Below, one piece after another: positions 23,225-34,639 of a DNA stretch of 64,000 nucleotides. Under the pieces are notes generated by a model. That model searched no databases and was not told where the DNA came from. It was given only the letters and a program-made list of their open reading frames with translations. The stretch lies in contig NC_081841.1 in NCBI RefSeq assembly GCF_963259705.1, positions 121,473,827 through 121,537,826 on the forward strand, given 5' to 3'. Within the stretch, counting starts at the first letter, position 1. The number at the start of each line of letters is the position of its first letter. The position numbers were made by a program, and so were the translations under genes. Origin of the DNA: Myotis daubentonii (lineage: Eukaryota; Chordata; Mammalia; Chiroptera; Vespertilionidae).

Positions 23225-23605
23225 TACCGCAGTCTTTTCGCAGCAATGGTTCAGGAATCTGGAGAAGAGCTGTGTGTAAATTGATAGGCTAGTCAAGAAA
23301 TATAAATTTGGAAGGCATTTTGGGGAGCCAGATGGAAACCAGCTCTCTAGTGGAGTGGCTCACTAAATGTTCAGACCCACAGCTTTTTATTCAAATATTT
23401 TGCCCTTTAGCAAAGCAAACACACATAGCAAAGGTAAGTTTTGGTAAACAATAAAGGATTATCAGGTTAGGGGAATTGCCCTCAGCCATTATGCCAGCAG
23501 CAGGGTAATATAGTGCTGATATTCAGCCCTGCTGAATATCAAAGCCCATCAACCATTTGAGGACTTTGCACATTTATTATGACCTGCTAGTCTTAGCCTC
23601 CAGCA
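23225..23605 (-). repeat. 5' LTR of ERV copy B
   Basis: 381 bp; a minus-strand AATAAA is at 23386-23391. Its inner terminus is TA rather than CA, its outer terminus TG is intact. It abuts target duplication GGTCAG. Confidence 0.9.
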
Positions 23606-23655
23606 GGTCAGGGCAAATTTCTGGGTTGAGGGATCAATCCCTAGACATAGGAACT
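23606..23655 (+). repeat. Ves SINE, 3' half
   Basis: GGTCAGGGCAAATTTCTGGGTTGAGGGATCAATCCC continues the SINE broken at 17635, proving that the ERV entered a pre-existing SINE. Confidence 0.8.
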
Positions 23656-23769
23656 ACAAAATATTTCTTACAGTATTTACTAAACACACTTAGGACATAT
23701 ATTAACTGAATCATATTTTAAAAAGTTCTGAATTCTCAACAGTCTGGGAAAAGAAAAAATTCAGAAAAA

Positions 23770-24306
23770 TCCTATATAATAAAGAGGTAATATGCAAATT
23801 GACCGTCAAGCCCTCTCATAAGGTGGCCACCCCATGTGGTCAAAGATGGCCTCCCCCATGTGGTCACAAGATGGCCACCACAAGATGGATGGCAGGGGAG
23901 GACAGTTAGGGGAAACTGGGCCAGCAGGGGAAGGCAGTTGGGGAGGAACAGGCATGAAATGTAGGGCAGTTTGGGGGGACTGGACTGGCAGGGGAGTCAG
24001 TTGGGGCCGACCGGGCCAGCAGGGGAGGGCAGTTGGGGTGATCAGGCTGGTAGGGGAGGGCAATTGGGGGCAATTGTGCCAGCAAGGGAGTGTTTAGCAG
24101 GTGATCAGGCTGGCAGGCAGAAGCAGTTAGGGGCAATCAGGCAGGCAGGCAGGTGATCGGTCAGAAGCCAGCAGTCCTGAATTGTGAGAGGGATGTCCAA
24201 CTGGCAGTCAAACATCCTCTGAGGGGTCCCAGATTAGAGAGGGTGCAGGCTGGGCTGAGGGACACCCCCCCCCCCAGTGCACAAATTTCATACACTGGGC
24301 CTCTAG
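23770..24306 (+). mobile_element. HeliBat-type Helitron
   Basis: 537 bp: 5' TCCTATATAATAAAGAGG, 3' CACTGGGCCTCTAG, flanked by A (23769) and T (24307). The subterminal 3' segment GTGCACAAATTT...CACTGGGCC resembles the family's terminator hairpin. The interior is G-rich with degenerate 20-45-base repeats of 'ggccagcaggggagggcagttgggg'. Confidence 0.93.
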
Positions 24307-24716
24307 TGTTTTTATATAAAAATATTTTTATATCAAAAATTCAAATATGAAAGGAATATATCTTATAAAGAACAGCAACATATATACTACCTCATTTTTC
24401 TCATACATAGCCACCAAGTTTAACAAAATTTGTTTTAATTAAAGTAAGAAAATGAAAGGAGAATGTACTGCATGTATCATGTATAAAATATTTACATAAG
24501 ATAAATATTTTGGAAATAGAAAGTCTTAAATGTTCATTATCCTATTTCCATTTAGTAAGAAAACTGTTACCATGGAAATGGTGAATGTATGTTGTATTCA
24601 TGTCCACATTAACAAAGCTTCAAAAAGCAATTCTTTTAGTGAACACTTGTTCTTGACATAGTTGGAAAGTAGAAGTGGCTCACAAAGAATATAGCACTTC
24701 AGTTTAGATTCATTAC

Positions 24717-24866
24717 AAGCAGACCTTGGAGATATTGCAGGTTCTGTTCCAGACCACCACAAGTTTCATAATAAAATAAGTCCTAATTTTTATGTTGATG
24801 GAGGGTCTTACCTTCAATTTGTGAAAAATGCTACATCTGTGAAGTGCACTAAAATGAGGTATGCTT
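24717..24866 (+). mobile_element. Tigger1-like MITE (Tc1/mariner)
   Basis: 'GACCTTGGAGATATTGCAGGTTC' at the left and 'CTTCAATTTGTGAAAAATGC...AAAATGAGGTATGC' at the right correspond to the two ends of the ancient Tigger1 family. Only about 150 bp remain, with no transposase. Confidence 0.75.
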
Positions 24867-24867
24867 G

Positions 24868-25045
24868 CCCAACTGGCATAGCTCAGTGATTGAGCATCGG
24901 CCTATGAACCAGTAGGTCATGGTTTGATTCTAAGTCAGGGCACATGCCAGAGTTGCAGGTTCAATCCCCAGTGGGGTCATGCAGGAGGCAGCCAATCAAT
25001 GATTATCTCTTATAATTGATTTTTCTCATTTTCTAATGGAATAAC
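24868..25045 (+). repeat. Ves SINE, diverged
   Basis: GCCCAACTGGCATAGCTCAGTGATTGAGCATCGGCCTATG head, weakened B box, and the second promoter-distal block GGTTCAATCCCCAGTGGGGTC, then 'caggaggcagccaatcaatgatt'. Confidence 0.85.
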
Positions 25046-25083
25046 TTGAATATACCTGAATTTTTAGGGATTTTTATAACCTA

Positions 25084-25976
25084 CTAGAGGCCCGGTGCTA
25101 AAAATTCATGAACTGTGGTGGGGAGGGGTTGTCCCTCAGCCCAGCCTGCACACTCTCCAATCTGTGACACACCCCTCGGGGATGTCTGACTGCCGGTGGG
25201 ATCGGGCCTAAACCGGCAGTCGGACATCCCTCTCACAATCTGGGACTGCTGGCTCCTAATCACTCACCTGCCTGCCTTCCTGAATGCCCTCAACTGCTTC
25301 TGCCTGCCAGCCTGATCACCCTCTAACCACTCCCCTGCTGGCCTGATTAACACCTAACTGCACCCCTGCCAGCCCGATCACTCCCAACTGTCCTCCCCTT
25401 CTGGCCTGATATCACCCCCAACTGCCCTTCCCTGCCAGCCTGATCTCACCCACAACTGCCCTTCCCTGCAGGCCTGATCTCCCCTAACTGCCTCTGTCTG
25501 CCTGATCACCCCTAACTGCCCTCCCTGCCAGCCTGATCTCCCCGGCAACTTCCCTCCCTGCAGGCCTTATCTTGCCCCCAACTCCTTCCTCTGTCAGCCA
25601 ATTTGATTCTGATTGGTCGGTTTCTATGCCAGTCAGTATCTCTGGGCCTATCAATGGGGCCTGATGAGAAAGGTGGGGTTGATGAGCAGCCCCAGTGGAG
25701 GCCTGGAGAGAAATGGGGGCACTGCTGCTGACCAGGCTTGGAGCTAAAGAGAGAGGCAAGTGCTGATCAACAGCTGCCACAGAGGTACGGATCTGACCCT
25801 GCTTCTCTCTTTAAGCCTCTTTCTTGTCCTGATTCACAACCCCCTCAGCAGCTAGTGCTGGGTCACCATACCTGCAGCCATAGCAGTCAGCGCTGGGTCC
25901 GCATGGCAACCCAGTCATTGGTTGAGCCTCCTGGTCATTGCAGATGTGACAGAGCCAGGATTTTTATATATTAAGA
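25084..25976 (-). mobile_element. HeliBat-type Helitron
   Basis: 893 bp. The left edge CTAGAGGCCCGGTGC is the complement of the 3' end, flanked by A. The right edge TTTTTATATATTAAGA is a mutated complement of the 5' end, flanked by T. Interior 25200-25600 is a C-rich degenerate repeat of 'ctgcccttccctgccagcctgatc', the complement-type relative of the interior of the Helitron at 23770. Confidence 0.88.
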
Positions 25977-26096
25977 TATAAATTGCATAGTTTTATTCCT
26001 AAATTAGGGTTGTATTGCTCTTTTGTTTATAGTTTTCTTCTTTAGAATATCAGTTTTGTTTTAGTGGATTTCTATCCCCAGCTTGTGTCATTCATA

Positions 26097-26140
26097 TAAT
26101 TTATTTATTTATTTATTTATTTTATTTTATTTTATTTTTT
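26097..26140. repeat. (TTTA)n/(TTTTA)n tail
   Basis: Simple repeat derived from the A tail of the U1 retropseudogene. Confidence 0.9.
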
Positions 26141-26303
26141 AGGGGAGAGCGCGAACGCAGTCCCCCACTACCACAAATTATGCAGTCGAGTTTCCCACAT
26201 TTGGGGAAATCGCAGGGGTCAGCACATCCGGAGTGCAATGGATAAGCCTTGCCCTGGGAAAACCACCTTCGTGATCATGGTATCTCCCCTGCCAGGTAAG
26301 TAT
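26141..26303 (-). pseudogene. U1 snRNA retropseudogene, nearly full length
   Basis: The minus strand begins ATACTTACCTGGCAGGGGAG, the U1 5' end including the 5' splice-site recognition sequence, and runs through stem-loop IV to the Sm-site region (ATAATTTGTGG) and the 3' end. By eye only about two or three bases differ from canonical U1 (for example GGGCAAGG for GGGCGAGG). A minus-strand A-rich tail (plus-strand TTTA/TTTTA repeats 26097-26140) and flanking near-repeats CATATAATTTA and CACATAATTTA show L1-mediated retroposition, so a snRNA promoter is unlikely to be present; I see no clear PSE at the expected distance. Confidence 0.9.
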
Positions 26304-26341
26304 ATCACATAATTTAATTAATTAAAAAAGTTTGATAAAGG

Positions 26342-26865
26342 TGTCGTTCCAAAGTCAGAAGACACCTGGAATGTAAGGACCCAGGTTACAAAACTGGATT
26401 TCCTGAAGTTTTTCAAATTGAGGTTTGCTGGGATTCTTGTTCCAGCATTTAGAAGGGTTCAGCAATCTGGATAAGGGTTGTGTGTAACTTAATAAAGAGT
26501 CTAGAGATGAAGCATAAGTTTGAAAGGCATTTGGGGGTCAGAGGAGCCTAGCTAAAGAAACTAAGATCTCCTCATCTCAGGACCCCATGCTTTTTATTAA
26601 CAAAAATTGTCCTGAGGTGAGGGAGAGATATACACATCAGAGGGTCAGGTTTCATTTACAGAGTCCATTGACAGAATGGGGGAATTGCCTATGGCTGTTC
26701 AGGTGTTTGGCCAGGAGGAGGCAATAACATGTAGATTAAGATGCCCTGAACTGTCTGGCAGCAAACAATCAATTAAGGCATCCTTTTCAGGTCTGAGGAA
26801 ATGCCCTTGCCACTCAAGATGATTCAGCCCTTGCTGACATGCTGGAATTGGCTTCCGGCAGAGGT
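26342..26865 (-). repeat. Solo LTR related to the class II ERV LTRs
   Basis: Colinear with the LTRs at 10347 and 23225 by several blocks: 'gttcagcaatctggataaggg', 'tttgaaaggcatttggggg', 'catgctttttattaac' (minus-strand AATAAA), 'gggggaattgcc', 'ggcagcaaacaat'. More diverged and longer; exact ends uncertain, and no target duplication was found. Confidence 0.6.
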
Positions 26866-27254
26866 TCTTAATTTCAAGGCCCAGTAACTGATTTCATATC
26901 TCCACCCCCCCTCCCCCTGGGGCAAGCCATGACACATGTTTTGAGGACAGGCTTGGCAGAAGCTGGCCTCTGCCTCTTGTGGCCCACTGCATGCTTCACA
27001 CATTCTGCAGCTTCACCTTTCCAACTGTCAGCAACATTCAGTTGTATTCACAATTCTAGGCCTCTTTTGAGTTATGGTCAAGAGCAGCCATTCACATTAG
27101 CCTGGGAACGTATTGATTCATGGTAAGTAAATATTAATTTCATTATTTTAACTCTAATGTACCTTTGGGGGTAAGGATGGATCACTTAAAATGTGGCTCC
27201 TCTGAGGTTCTGTTTTAAATATTTACAACCGAATGCCAAATTGAAAAATCAGCA
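26866..27254. other. Unassigned sequence
   Basis: No recognisable gene or repeat. It contains a short C-rich run near 26903-26920. Confidence 0.5.
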
Positions 27255-27385
27255 GTGGCAGAGAGTGGTGGAAAGGGTCCAAGGTTAGAAACCAGAATGG
27301 ATTCTAGTTCTAGCTCTGCTACCCATTAGCTATGAAACTTGGGTAAATCACCCCATTACTCCCACAAAATGGGAGAGCTAAAATA
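27255..27385 (+). repeat. MIR SINE remnant
   Basis: 'CTAGCTCTGCTACCCATTAGCTATGAAACTTGGGTAAATCACC...AAAATGGGAGAG' follows the MIR core and 3' region. Confidence 0.75.
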
Positions 27386-28140
27386 TTCCTTTGATATATT
27401 TCTTGCATGGACTTTAGGAAGTCTTTAGATATCAGAATGGAAAAAGACTTGAAAAACACAAGCCAAAGTGCTCGCCATCCAAAGTTTTCTAACTTGAGAT
27501 TACTTATTTCATTGAAAGAATTAACATAGTCTAGGGCTTTCGAATAATATTTGAATGGTTGGAGAATGAAGGGGAAGAAAAACAAGTTACTTCCTGAATT
27601 TATCTTGTGTCTGTCAATTCTAAATTTCTACTGTCACTGCCCCACTTCAGCCATCACTACTTCTTCCCCGCACTGATGACTACCCACTGATGAGGTCTAT
27701 TTGCCCTTAAATTAATTCTCTACATGACCATCCATCTGACCATATAACCATCTGACTTCTGACACCAAGCATTTTTATTTTTCAATACACTTAATATGCT
27801 ACTTAATATTTCCCCAAATTCCAAATCTTATTTCTATACCCCTATCTCATTGTAAAATACCAGTATCTATTGCATCTTTGCCTTCTTTTCCCTTCTGTGA
27901 AGATGCAACAGGTAGTCTTGACCTTAGAAGAACAATTTATATCATCACTCACCTACTAGAATCTCTTTAACGGCTCCCTTTTACTCAATGAATGAAGCAA
28001 AATCTCCTTAACATGGTGTTAAATTAATTCAATAAGGAGGCCATTAAACTGAGAAGGCTCTTCTGCTATGGTAGTCTTATAAGCAAGCCAAAATCTAGGC
28101 CTATAAATACCTCCAAGTCACAAAATAGAAATATTAGGAC
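27386..28140. other. Unassigned sequence before the provirus
   Basis: Likely ancestral non-repeat or very old repeat DNA. I see no open frame or clear repeat. Confidence 0.5.
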
Positions 28141-28610
28141 TGAGAAGGCTAAAGGGCTAATTCCAATGTAACCCTGATATTTGGGGGGCTAGCAATCTGA
28201 ATCTGTGCCAGCAAGCCCATGTACATTCTTTATAACCTATAATTAAGTCACTGCCTCTTTCCCAGAAACTGGTCTTGCAAGACCTGTTACCTAAATACAG
28301 AGGCCATAAACCATGAACAGTGCACAGCCCCGGAGGAGGGGGTTATTAGAGCTGGCAACAGGCCAGACCATTAGATATGGTCTCAAGACCCCCAACACCT
28401 GGGCCTTATTTATTGCAAAGTCCACGAAAGGATTGGAAGCATAATCCATATTTGAGGGACAAAGACACCAGAAAGATATAAAGGAGAAGCTCCCTGCATG
28501 TTACTTTGCTCAGACTTGGGAAGTTACTCTGCTGAGTCTGCCGGTGTAATAAACTGTGTAACTCCATTTCTCTAAAGCATTGCTTGGTTTTTCTTCAGTC
28601 TTCTGTGACA
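28141..28610 (+). repeat. 5' LTR of class I provirus
   Basis: Starts TGAGAAGGC. TATAAA at 28477-28482 and AATAAA at 28548-28553 place U3, R and U5. The 3' boundary is not certain: GTGACA at 28610 is my best guess, since I could not find an unambiguous TGG-starting primer site after it (candidates lie between 28640 and 28680). Confidence 0.85.
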
Positions 28611-29229
28611 TCTGCTTCCTTTTACCAGGAAGCCCAACCACACTGGTCTTTTGGCCTCTGGTGAGTGGCCTGGGTTTGGGGCCTGGGTGTGTGGGATAGG
28701 CCTCCAGGAGTCGTGCCCTGCTGATTTCAGTAGAATTGAACTGGGGGACTCTGGATGCTCCTGAACCTTGGCCTAGGACCCATCCGGCATCTGGAAAAAG
28801 TGGATGGACACCTCTGGACCTGTCGACAGAAATGGTAGGGTAGGGACCCCATATAGTTAGGGCCACTCTGAGAGCTTGATCAACTCCAAGGAAGCCATAC
28901 AACTTCGTCAGGTAAATTAGTCAGAAATTTGGTGGACTGTTTAAACTCTGAGTGAATGTCTGGTGAAAGTGTGTGAGTGTGGCTCCACAAACTCAGTTAC
29001 AGAGTCTGAGTGGGCCCTAACCTGTGGTTCTGCGAGTTGTCATAAGGCATAACAGTGACTCACCCCCATGTGGAGATGCCCAGGCCTAGGGTTTATATGG
29101 GTGCACATTAGCTAAGACGAATCTAAGTTCCCAAATGATGTGGCCAGGAGGGCATCTGAGTGTATCTGTGAAAACAGGTCAGCCCCTTCCCTTGTCTGTT
29201 TCTCGTCACCGATCATCATGGGGATCATC

Positions 29230-30862
29230 ATGGGGTCGGGACAAAGTAAAGCCACTGTCCTCAATTGCATGCTGAAAAATTTTAAAAAGGGTTTCAATTG
29301 GGATTATGATATGAAAATGGATCCCAAAACACTGAGGAAATTCTGTGAAGTAGAATGGCCAGCCTATGGGGTCGGCTGGCCCTCGGAAGGCTCTTTAGAT
29401 AAAGGACTGGTCAGGGTGGTCTGGAATGTAGTCACAGGGGAACCCAGACACCCAGATCAGTTTCCCTACAGAGACAGCTGGTTAGAAATTGCTCAAACCT
29501 TGCCGCCTTGAATCTGGTTCTTCATGTGTAAGAAGGGACAGAGTAAGATTTTAGTAGCAGGAGAAAAGAAGGAGGCAGGAGAAAAGAAGCATGTAGGAGA
29601 AAAGAAACAGATCCCTCAGAAGGGAACCCAATCCCCTGTTCTGCAAGGACCTCCTGAGGAAGCCCCGTCAGTTTTACCACCTCCATATGTGCCTCAGGTG
29701 GCACCAAGTGCTCCCCCCGCTGGTCTGGAAGGTCCAGAAAGTCTAGAAACACCGCCCCCCACTCAGTCTCTTCTCAACCAGGCTCTCCAGAGCCAGTTGG
29801 GCAGCACTTGCATTCAGCTGACCAAAGACCCAAATGACAACCGGCATGTCAGATGCCTCTCAGGGAGATTCGGGGTGCCAAAGTACTTAGTGAAGATGGG
29901 ACCTTGCAGGAAGGAGGGCCAGTCTATTATTATCAGCCCTTTACCACAAGTGATATCCTTAACTGGAAACATCACCCCCCAGCTTATTCTGAAAAACCTC
30001 AGGCCATGATAGACCTCCTAGAAATGATCTTCCAGACCCAGAAGCCCACCTGGGTGGACTGCAAGCGGCTCCTTTTCATGTTCTTTAGCACTGAGGAGTG
30101 CATGAGAATAGTAACAGAGGCTTGGATATGGCTCCAGATCCAGGCCCCGGCAGGGATATTAGTTACAGACAGATGGGCCAGGGAGGTCTTCCCAGATGAG
30201 GAACCCGATTGGAACCCAAACTCAGAAGATGGAAGGGCCAGGCTAGAAAGATATCAGCTGGCCTTCCTCCAGGGGTTCAGGGCCGGAGCCAAGAAGCCCA
30301 CCAATTTGACTAAAATCTCCGAGGTCTTCCAGAAGCCTGGTGAAACTCTAGCAGCTTTCTATGAGAGACTATGTAAGACATACCAGATCTACACCTCCTT
30401 TAATCCTGAGGCCCCGGAAATTCAAACTTTGGTAAATGCAGCTTTTGTAGGTCAAGCCCATCCTGACATAAGGAGAAAGCTACAGAAGCTAAAAGTTTTT
30501 GCAGGAAAAAATGTTACTGAGCTGCTAGAGACAGCAAACAAGGTTTTCATCAACTGAGACAGTGTGGCAAGGAGGAGGAAAAAAAGAGAATACAAAGAAG
30601 GGCCAATATAATAGCAGTGGCTTTTAGAGGCTTGGGCTCCCAGACAGATCAGCAAGGGAAGCAAGAATACAGATCAGGGCGAAAAGGAAGAGCGAGCCTG
30701 AGACGAGACCAGTGTGCCTATTTTAAGGAAACAGGACGCTGGAAAAATAAATGTCCCAAACGGCAAAGTAAGAAAACTGGGCCCCCTTTTCCACCCAATC
30801 ACTATCCACCAGAGCAACCTGAAGAAAATCTCATTGGGTTAGCAATGGTTGATTCCGACTAG
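29230..30862 (+). pseudogene. gag: gag remnant (MA-p12-like-CA-NC)
   Basis: Structural polyprotein gene. The ATG at 29230 gives MGSGQSK, a myristoylation signal, followed by an MA segment with a WPSEG motif. A TGA at 29509-29511 interrupts it, then the same frame continues from 29524 through a proline-rich stretch with a PPYVP late-domain-like motif. A frameshift between 29853 and 30009 leads into capsid, with a major-homology-type segment around 30310-30400 (PGETLAAFYERL), ending at a stop at 30555-30557. Nucleocapsid lies in another frame at 30617-30862; its zinc knuckle keeps the first and last cysteines but has lost the second cysteine and the histidine. The pieces are described separately here because no intact gene exists. 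Confidence 0.88.
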
Positions 30863-30901
30863 GACAGACCGGGCTCTTTTTATCTGGGCTCCCATGAGCC
30901 C

Positions 30902-31225
30902 ATGGTCAGAATGAAAATAGGGGGACAGACTGTGGACTTTATGGTTAATTCAGGAGTGGAGCACTCAGTAGTCACTCGGAACGTAGCACCTCTCTCAGGA
31001 AAAGAGGTCACCATTATTGGAGCTACTGGAGACCAGACCCATAGACCATTCTGCTGCCCTCATCAATGCCAACTTGGCAGCCACCAAGTAATTCATGAAT
31101 TCCTGTACTTGCCAGACTGTCCAGTGCCTTTAACAGGTAGAAACCTTTTAGCCAAAATGGGGGCAGAAATGACTTTTGCTCCAGATGGCTCAGCACAGAT
31201 TCACCTACGTGATGAGATCTCCCCA
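30902..31225 (+). pseudogene. pro: Retroviral protease remnant
   Basis: Aspartic protease domain. The active-site triad expected as D-T/S-G reads N-S-G (in VNSGVEHSV near 30946-30972), so the catalytic aspartate is lost. The later LTGRNLL segment, near 31130, corresponds to the conserved C-terminal motif of this fold. It is open in the same frame as the first part of RT, to 31561. Confidence 0.8.
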
Positions 31226-32622
31226 ATGATCCTGTCCATAGCAGTGCCAAGGGAGAAAGAATGGAGACTTTATACCCCCCAGTCAAAGGCTTCACCATTA
31301 GAACCTGAATTAGAGGAAGAATTCCCACTGGTCTGGGTGGAAGGGATTCCTCCAGGCCTGGCTAAGGACTGCACCACAGTACTAATCGACGTAAAGCCTG
31401 TTAAAATCTGCCAATATCCAATTCTAAGGGAAGCATGCCCAGGAATCCAGGTGCATTTAGACAGGCTGCTCCAATGGGGACTTCTTAAACGATACCAGTC
31501 TCCATGGAACATGCCTCTCTCGCCTGTCAAAAAGCCCGGTCCAGGACCTGGGGGCTGTTAATGAAGTTGTTATAACCCTGCATTCAGCTCTGTCAAACCC
31601 CTATACTCTTCTGGGACTCATTCCATCAGAGGAGGAATGGTTTACATGCCTAGATCTGAAAGATGCTTTTTTCTGCCTTCAGTTGGCACCTTCTAGCCAG
31701 CCCCTTTTAGCCTTTGAGTGGGAAAACCCAACCATGGGGGCCAAGGAGCAATTCACCTGGACCAGACTGCCCCAAGAGTTCAAGAACTCCCCTACACTTT
31801 TCAGTGGAGCACTAGCATCTGATTTGTCTAAATTTCCAGGACAGGACTTGGAGTGTGTTCTACTCCAATATGTAGATGACCTCCTACTGGCTAGCTCCAC
31901 ACGAGCTCAGTGCTGGGAGGGAACACGAGCCCTTCTGAGAATACTAACTGAAACAGGTTATTGGGTGTCTAATAAAAAGGCACAGATTTGTCAGGAAGAA
32001 GTCAAGTATCTAGGCTTCCAAATCACCCAAGGGAAATGAAGGCTAGGGACTGAAAGAAAGCAGGCAGTATATGCCATCCCAGTCCCTTGCACCCGGCAGC
32101 AGATTTGGGAATTCCTGGGAGTAGCAGGGTTCTGTTGAATTTGGATCCCAGGGTTTTCAGACCTGGCTAAACCTCTCTATGAAGCTTTAAAACGGAAAGA
32201 GAAGGCATCCATCGACTGGGGTCCTGAGCAGGACAAAGCCTTCATCACCATAAAGGCAAAGCTCACTGAGGCCCCAGCACTAGGGCTTCTAGATGTGATA
32301 TGGGACTTTAATCTCTTCATTCACGAGAACAGCTGTGTAGCTCTAGGAGTTCTAATCCAGGAGTTTGGACCCTGGCAAAGACCTAGCCTATCTCTCCAAG
32401 CAGATTGACCCAGTTGCTGCCGGGTGGCCCCCGTGTCTCAGGGCCCTTGCAGCCATGACATTGTTAGTCAAGGAAGTGGATAAGCTTACCTTAGGACAAA
32501 ATTTAAATGTAAAGGTACCTTATGCTATTGTCACTCTGATGGAAGCAAGGGGGCAGCACTGGCTGACACATGCTGAAATGACTCAGTATCAAGTGCTCAT
32601 ATGTGAAAATCCGTGGGTATGA
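31226..32622 (+). pseudogene. pol: Reverse transcriptase remnant
   Basis: Fingers/palm pieces in at least three frames. The YVDD catalytic motif is intact at 31869-31880. A frameshift occurs near 31550. Stops are visible at 32037-32039 and near 32135, then the connection region changes frame near 32340-32365 and stops at 32622. Class I affinity is supported by the YVDD form and the neighbouring LPQEFKNSP segment. Confidence 0.88.
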
Positions 32623-32631
32623 TTAGAAGCA

Positions 32632-34140
32632 GTGAGAACTCTTAATCCTGCCCCCTTTTTACCTGTTGCTGAGGGAGCCCCTGAGCATGATTACCTAGAA
32701 GTCCTAGAGGAAGTTTACTCCAGCCGGCCAAATCTAACAGACAAGCCCCTACAGAGCCTGGACTTAGTATTGTTCACGGACGTCAGTAGCTTCTTAGATG
32801 AATCAAAAAGATGAGCCGGATATGCAGTGGCATCAAACTTTGAGACAATAGAGGCACAGGCTCTGCCTGAAGGATGGTTAGCGGAGAGGGCAGAACTTTG
32901 GGCCCTAGTAAAAGCCCTAGAACTCAGTAAGAATAAGCGTGCCAACATCTACACTGACTCGTGCTATGCCTTTGCTACCCTGCATATCCATGGGGCCATA
33001 TATAAAGAAAGGGGGCTCCTGATAGCCGGAGGAAAAGGAATCAACAATCAGAATGAGATTTTAAAGTTACTAGAAGCAGTCTGGGAGCCCAAGGAAATAG
33101 CCATCATCCATTCCAAAGGTCACCAGAAAGGGAAAGACTCAGTGTCAGAAGGAAACCAACATGCTGATGCTGCAGCTAAGCAGGCTGCTGAAGAACAAGT
33201 AGCACCATCACGGATCATGTTGGCCCCTGAATTACCTGAACCTCAAAAATACACTCCTCAGGAGGAGGAATGGGCCCAGCAAGAAGGGGGCAAGAGAACG
33301 AAGGAAGGCTGGTGTATACTCCCAGATCATAGGGTCCATGTCCCAGAACAGTTAGCCCATAAGGTAGTCCTCCAGCAACATGAACTTACTCATTTAGGGA
33401 AGACTGCCCTAGAAGCTTTGTCAGGCAGATACTACCTAATTGCCCATTTTCCCACCTTGTGTGCCTCAGTCTTTCATCGTTGCCTCCTCTGTGCGCAGAA
33501 CAATGCCAAACAGGGTCCTGAAGGACCTATAGGAGTTCAGCGCTGTGGGAAAGCTCCCTTTGAGGACTTAGAAGTAGATTTTACAGAAATAGGGCCTAGC
33601 ACAGGAAATAAATACCTACTAGTCTTCGTTTGCACCTTTTCAGGCTTGGTAGAGGCATATCCCACTAGCACTAAAAAAGCAAGAGAAGTCACAAAGGCAT
33701 TGCTGAAGGATATAATTCCATGGTACGGAATGCCTCTGACCATAGTGTCTGATAATGGCCCAGCCTTTATAGCAGAAATAGTACAACAGGTAGCTAAGGC
33801 TTTAGGAATTAAATGAAACCTACATACAGCTTACAGGCTTCAGAATTCAGGGAAAGTAGAGCACATGAACTGGACTCTCAAGCAGGCTATGGCTAAGCTA
33901 TACTAAGAGACAACCTTACCCTGGACAGATATCTTGCCTCTTGTACTCCTGTAGGTACACTGTGCCCCAAGGGCCAGGGTAGGTTTCTCTCCCTTTGAAA
34001 TTCTATATGGTAGACCCGCTCCCTTAATTTGGCCAAAGGGAGATTTGGGGGAAATAGGGAACTTAGAAATCCAGAAGCAATTACAAGGACTTGGAAAAAC
34101 TGTCTTTGAGGTCCACAGATGGGTTACTGATTGGTTACCC
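32632..34140 (+). pseudogene. pol: RNase H and integrase remnant
   Basis: RNase H begins near 32760 (LFTDVSS), is broken by TGA at 32812-32814, and continues in the 330-codon frame 32827-33816 (AERAELWALVKAL, IYTDSC, KGHQKG, ADAAAK). Integrase follows: zinc-binding H-x3-H (HELTH) and C-x2-C (CLLC), then catalytic D at 33577-33579, D at 33751-33753 and E at 33859-33861, with 35 residues between the second D and the E. A TGA at 33814-33816 lies between the last two catalytic residues, and a TAA at 33904-33906 follows. The frame is one of the longest in the window but cannot give active enzyme. Confidence 0.9.
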
Positions 34141-34152
34141 ATCTCTTTAGGG

Positions 34153-34366
34153 CAGGGGTAGGCAAACTTTTTGACTCGAGGGCCACAATGGGTTCTTAAA
34201 CTGGACCGGAGGGCTGGAACAAAAGCATGGATGGAGTGTTTGTGTGAACTAATATAAATTCAAAGTAAACATCATTACATAAAAGGGTATGGTCTTTTTT
34301 TTTTTTAGTTTTATTCATTTCAAATGGGCCGGATCCGACCTGCGGGCCATAGTTTGCCCACAGCCG
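34153..34366 (+). mobile_element. Non-autonomous hAT MITE (copy 4)
   Basis: 214 bp, CAGGGGTAGGCAAAC...GTTTGCCCACAGCCG, with 8-bp flanks CTTTAGGG (34145-34152) and CTCTAGGG (34367-34374), 7 of 8 identical. Inserted near the end of the provirus pol. Confidence 0.95.
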
Positions 34367-34639
34367 CTCTAGGGACAGCCATACATCTTAGAAATCTGGA
34401 GACCAGATTTGGGTAAAGTATTGGAAAAAGGAACCCCTCAAACCTACCTGGAAGGGACCCTATCCAGTCATATTAATCACATCCACAGCCCTCAAAGTTG
34501 CAGGATTGAGCACCTGGATCCACCACTAGAGTGTAAAGGCAACTCATCAGCCAAGCAGTGATCAGTCCTAGTGGAAAGTGACCCCAGATCTTGAGAATTC
34601 CCTCCAGCTGCACCTCAGCAAGGAAACGAAGGCCTCATC

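Larger units (their letters stand above)
17636..23605 (-). mobile_element. Class II ERV copy B, complete, coding-poor
   Basis: 5.97 kb with two LTRs of about 382 bp, a Lys-type primer site next to the right-hand (5') LTR, a polypurine tract next to the left-hand (3') LTR, and a perfect 6-bp target duplication GGTCAG (17630-17635 and 23606-23611) inside a Ves SINE. After subtracting nested insertions (hAT 206 bp; LTR complex 836 bp) the interior is about 4.1 kb. It is AT-rich and shows no recognisable pro, pol or env in any frame, only a ~97-codon gag-position frame. It therefore looks like a non-autonomous retroelement mobilised in trans. Confidence 0.9.

Noticed and set aside
23834..24156. 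Glycine/glutamine-rich frames at 23834-24156
   Set aside because: Arise from the G-rich repeat interior of a Helitron.
32827..33816. Long open frame that might be a domesticated integrase/RNase H gene
   Set aside because: It lies in order within a provirus, is interrupted by stops on both sides and one between catalytic residues, and has no host promoter or splice signals.
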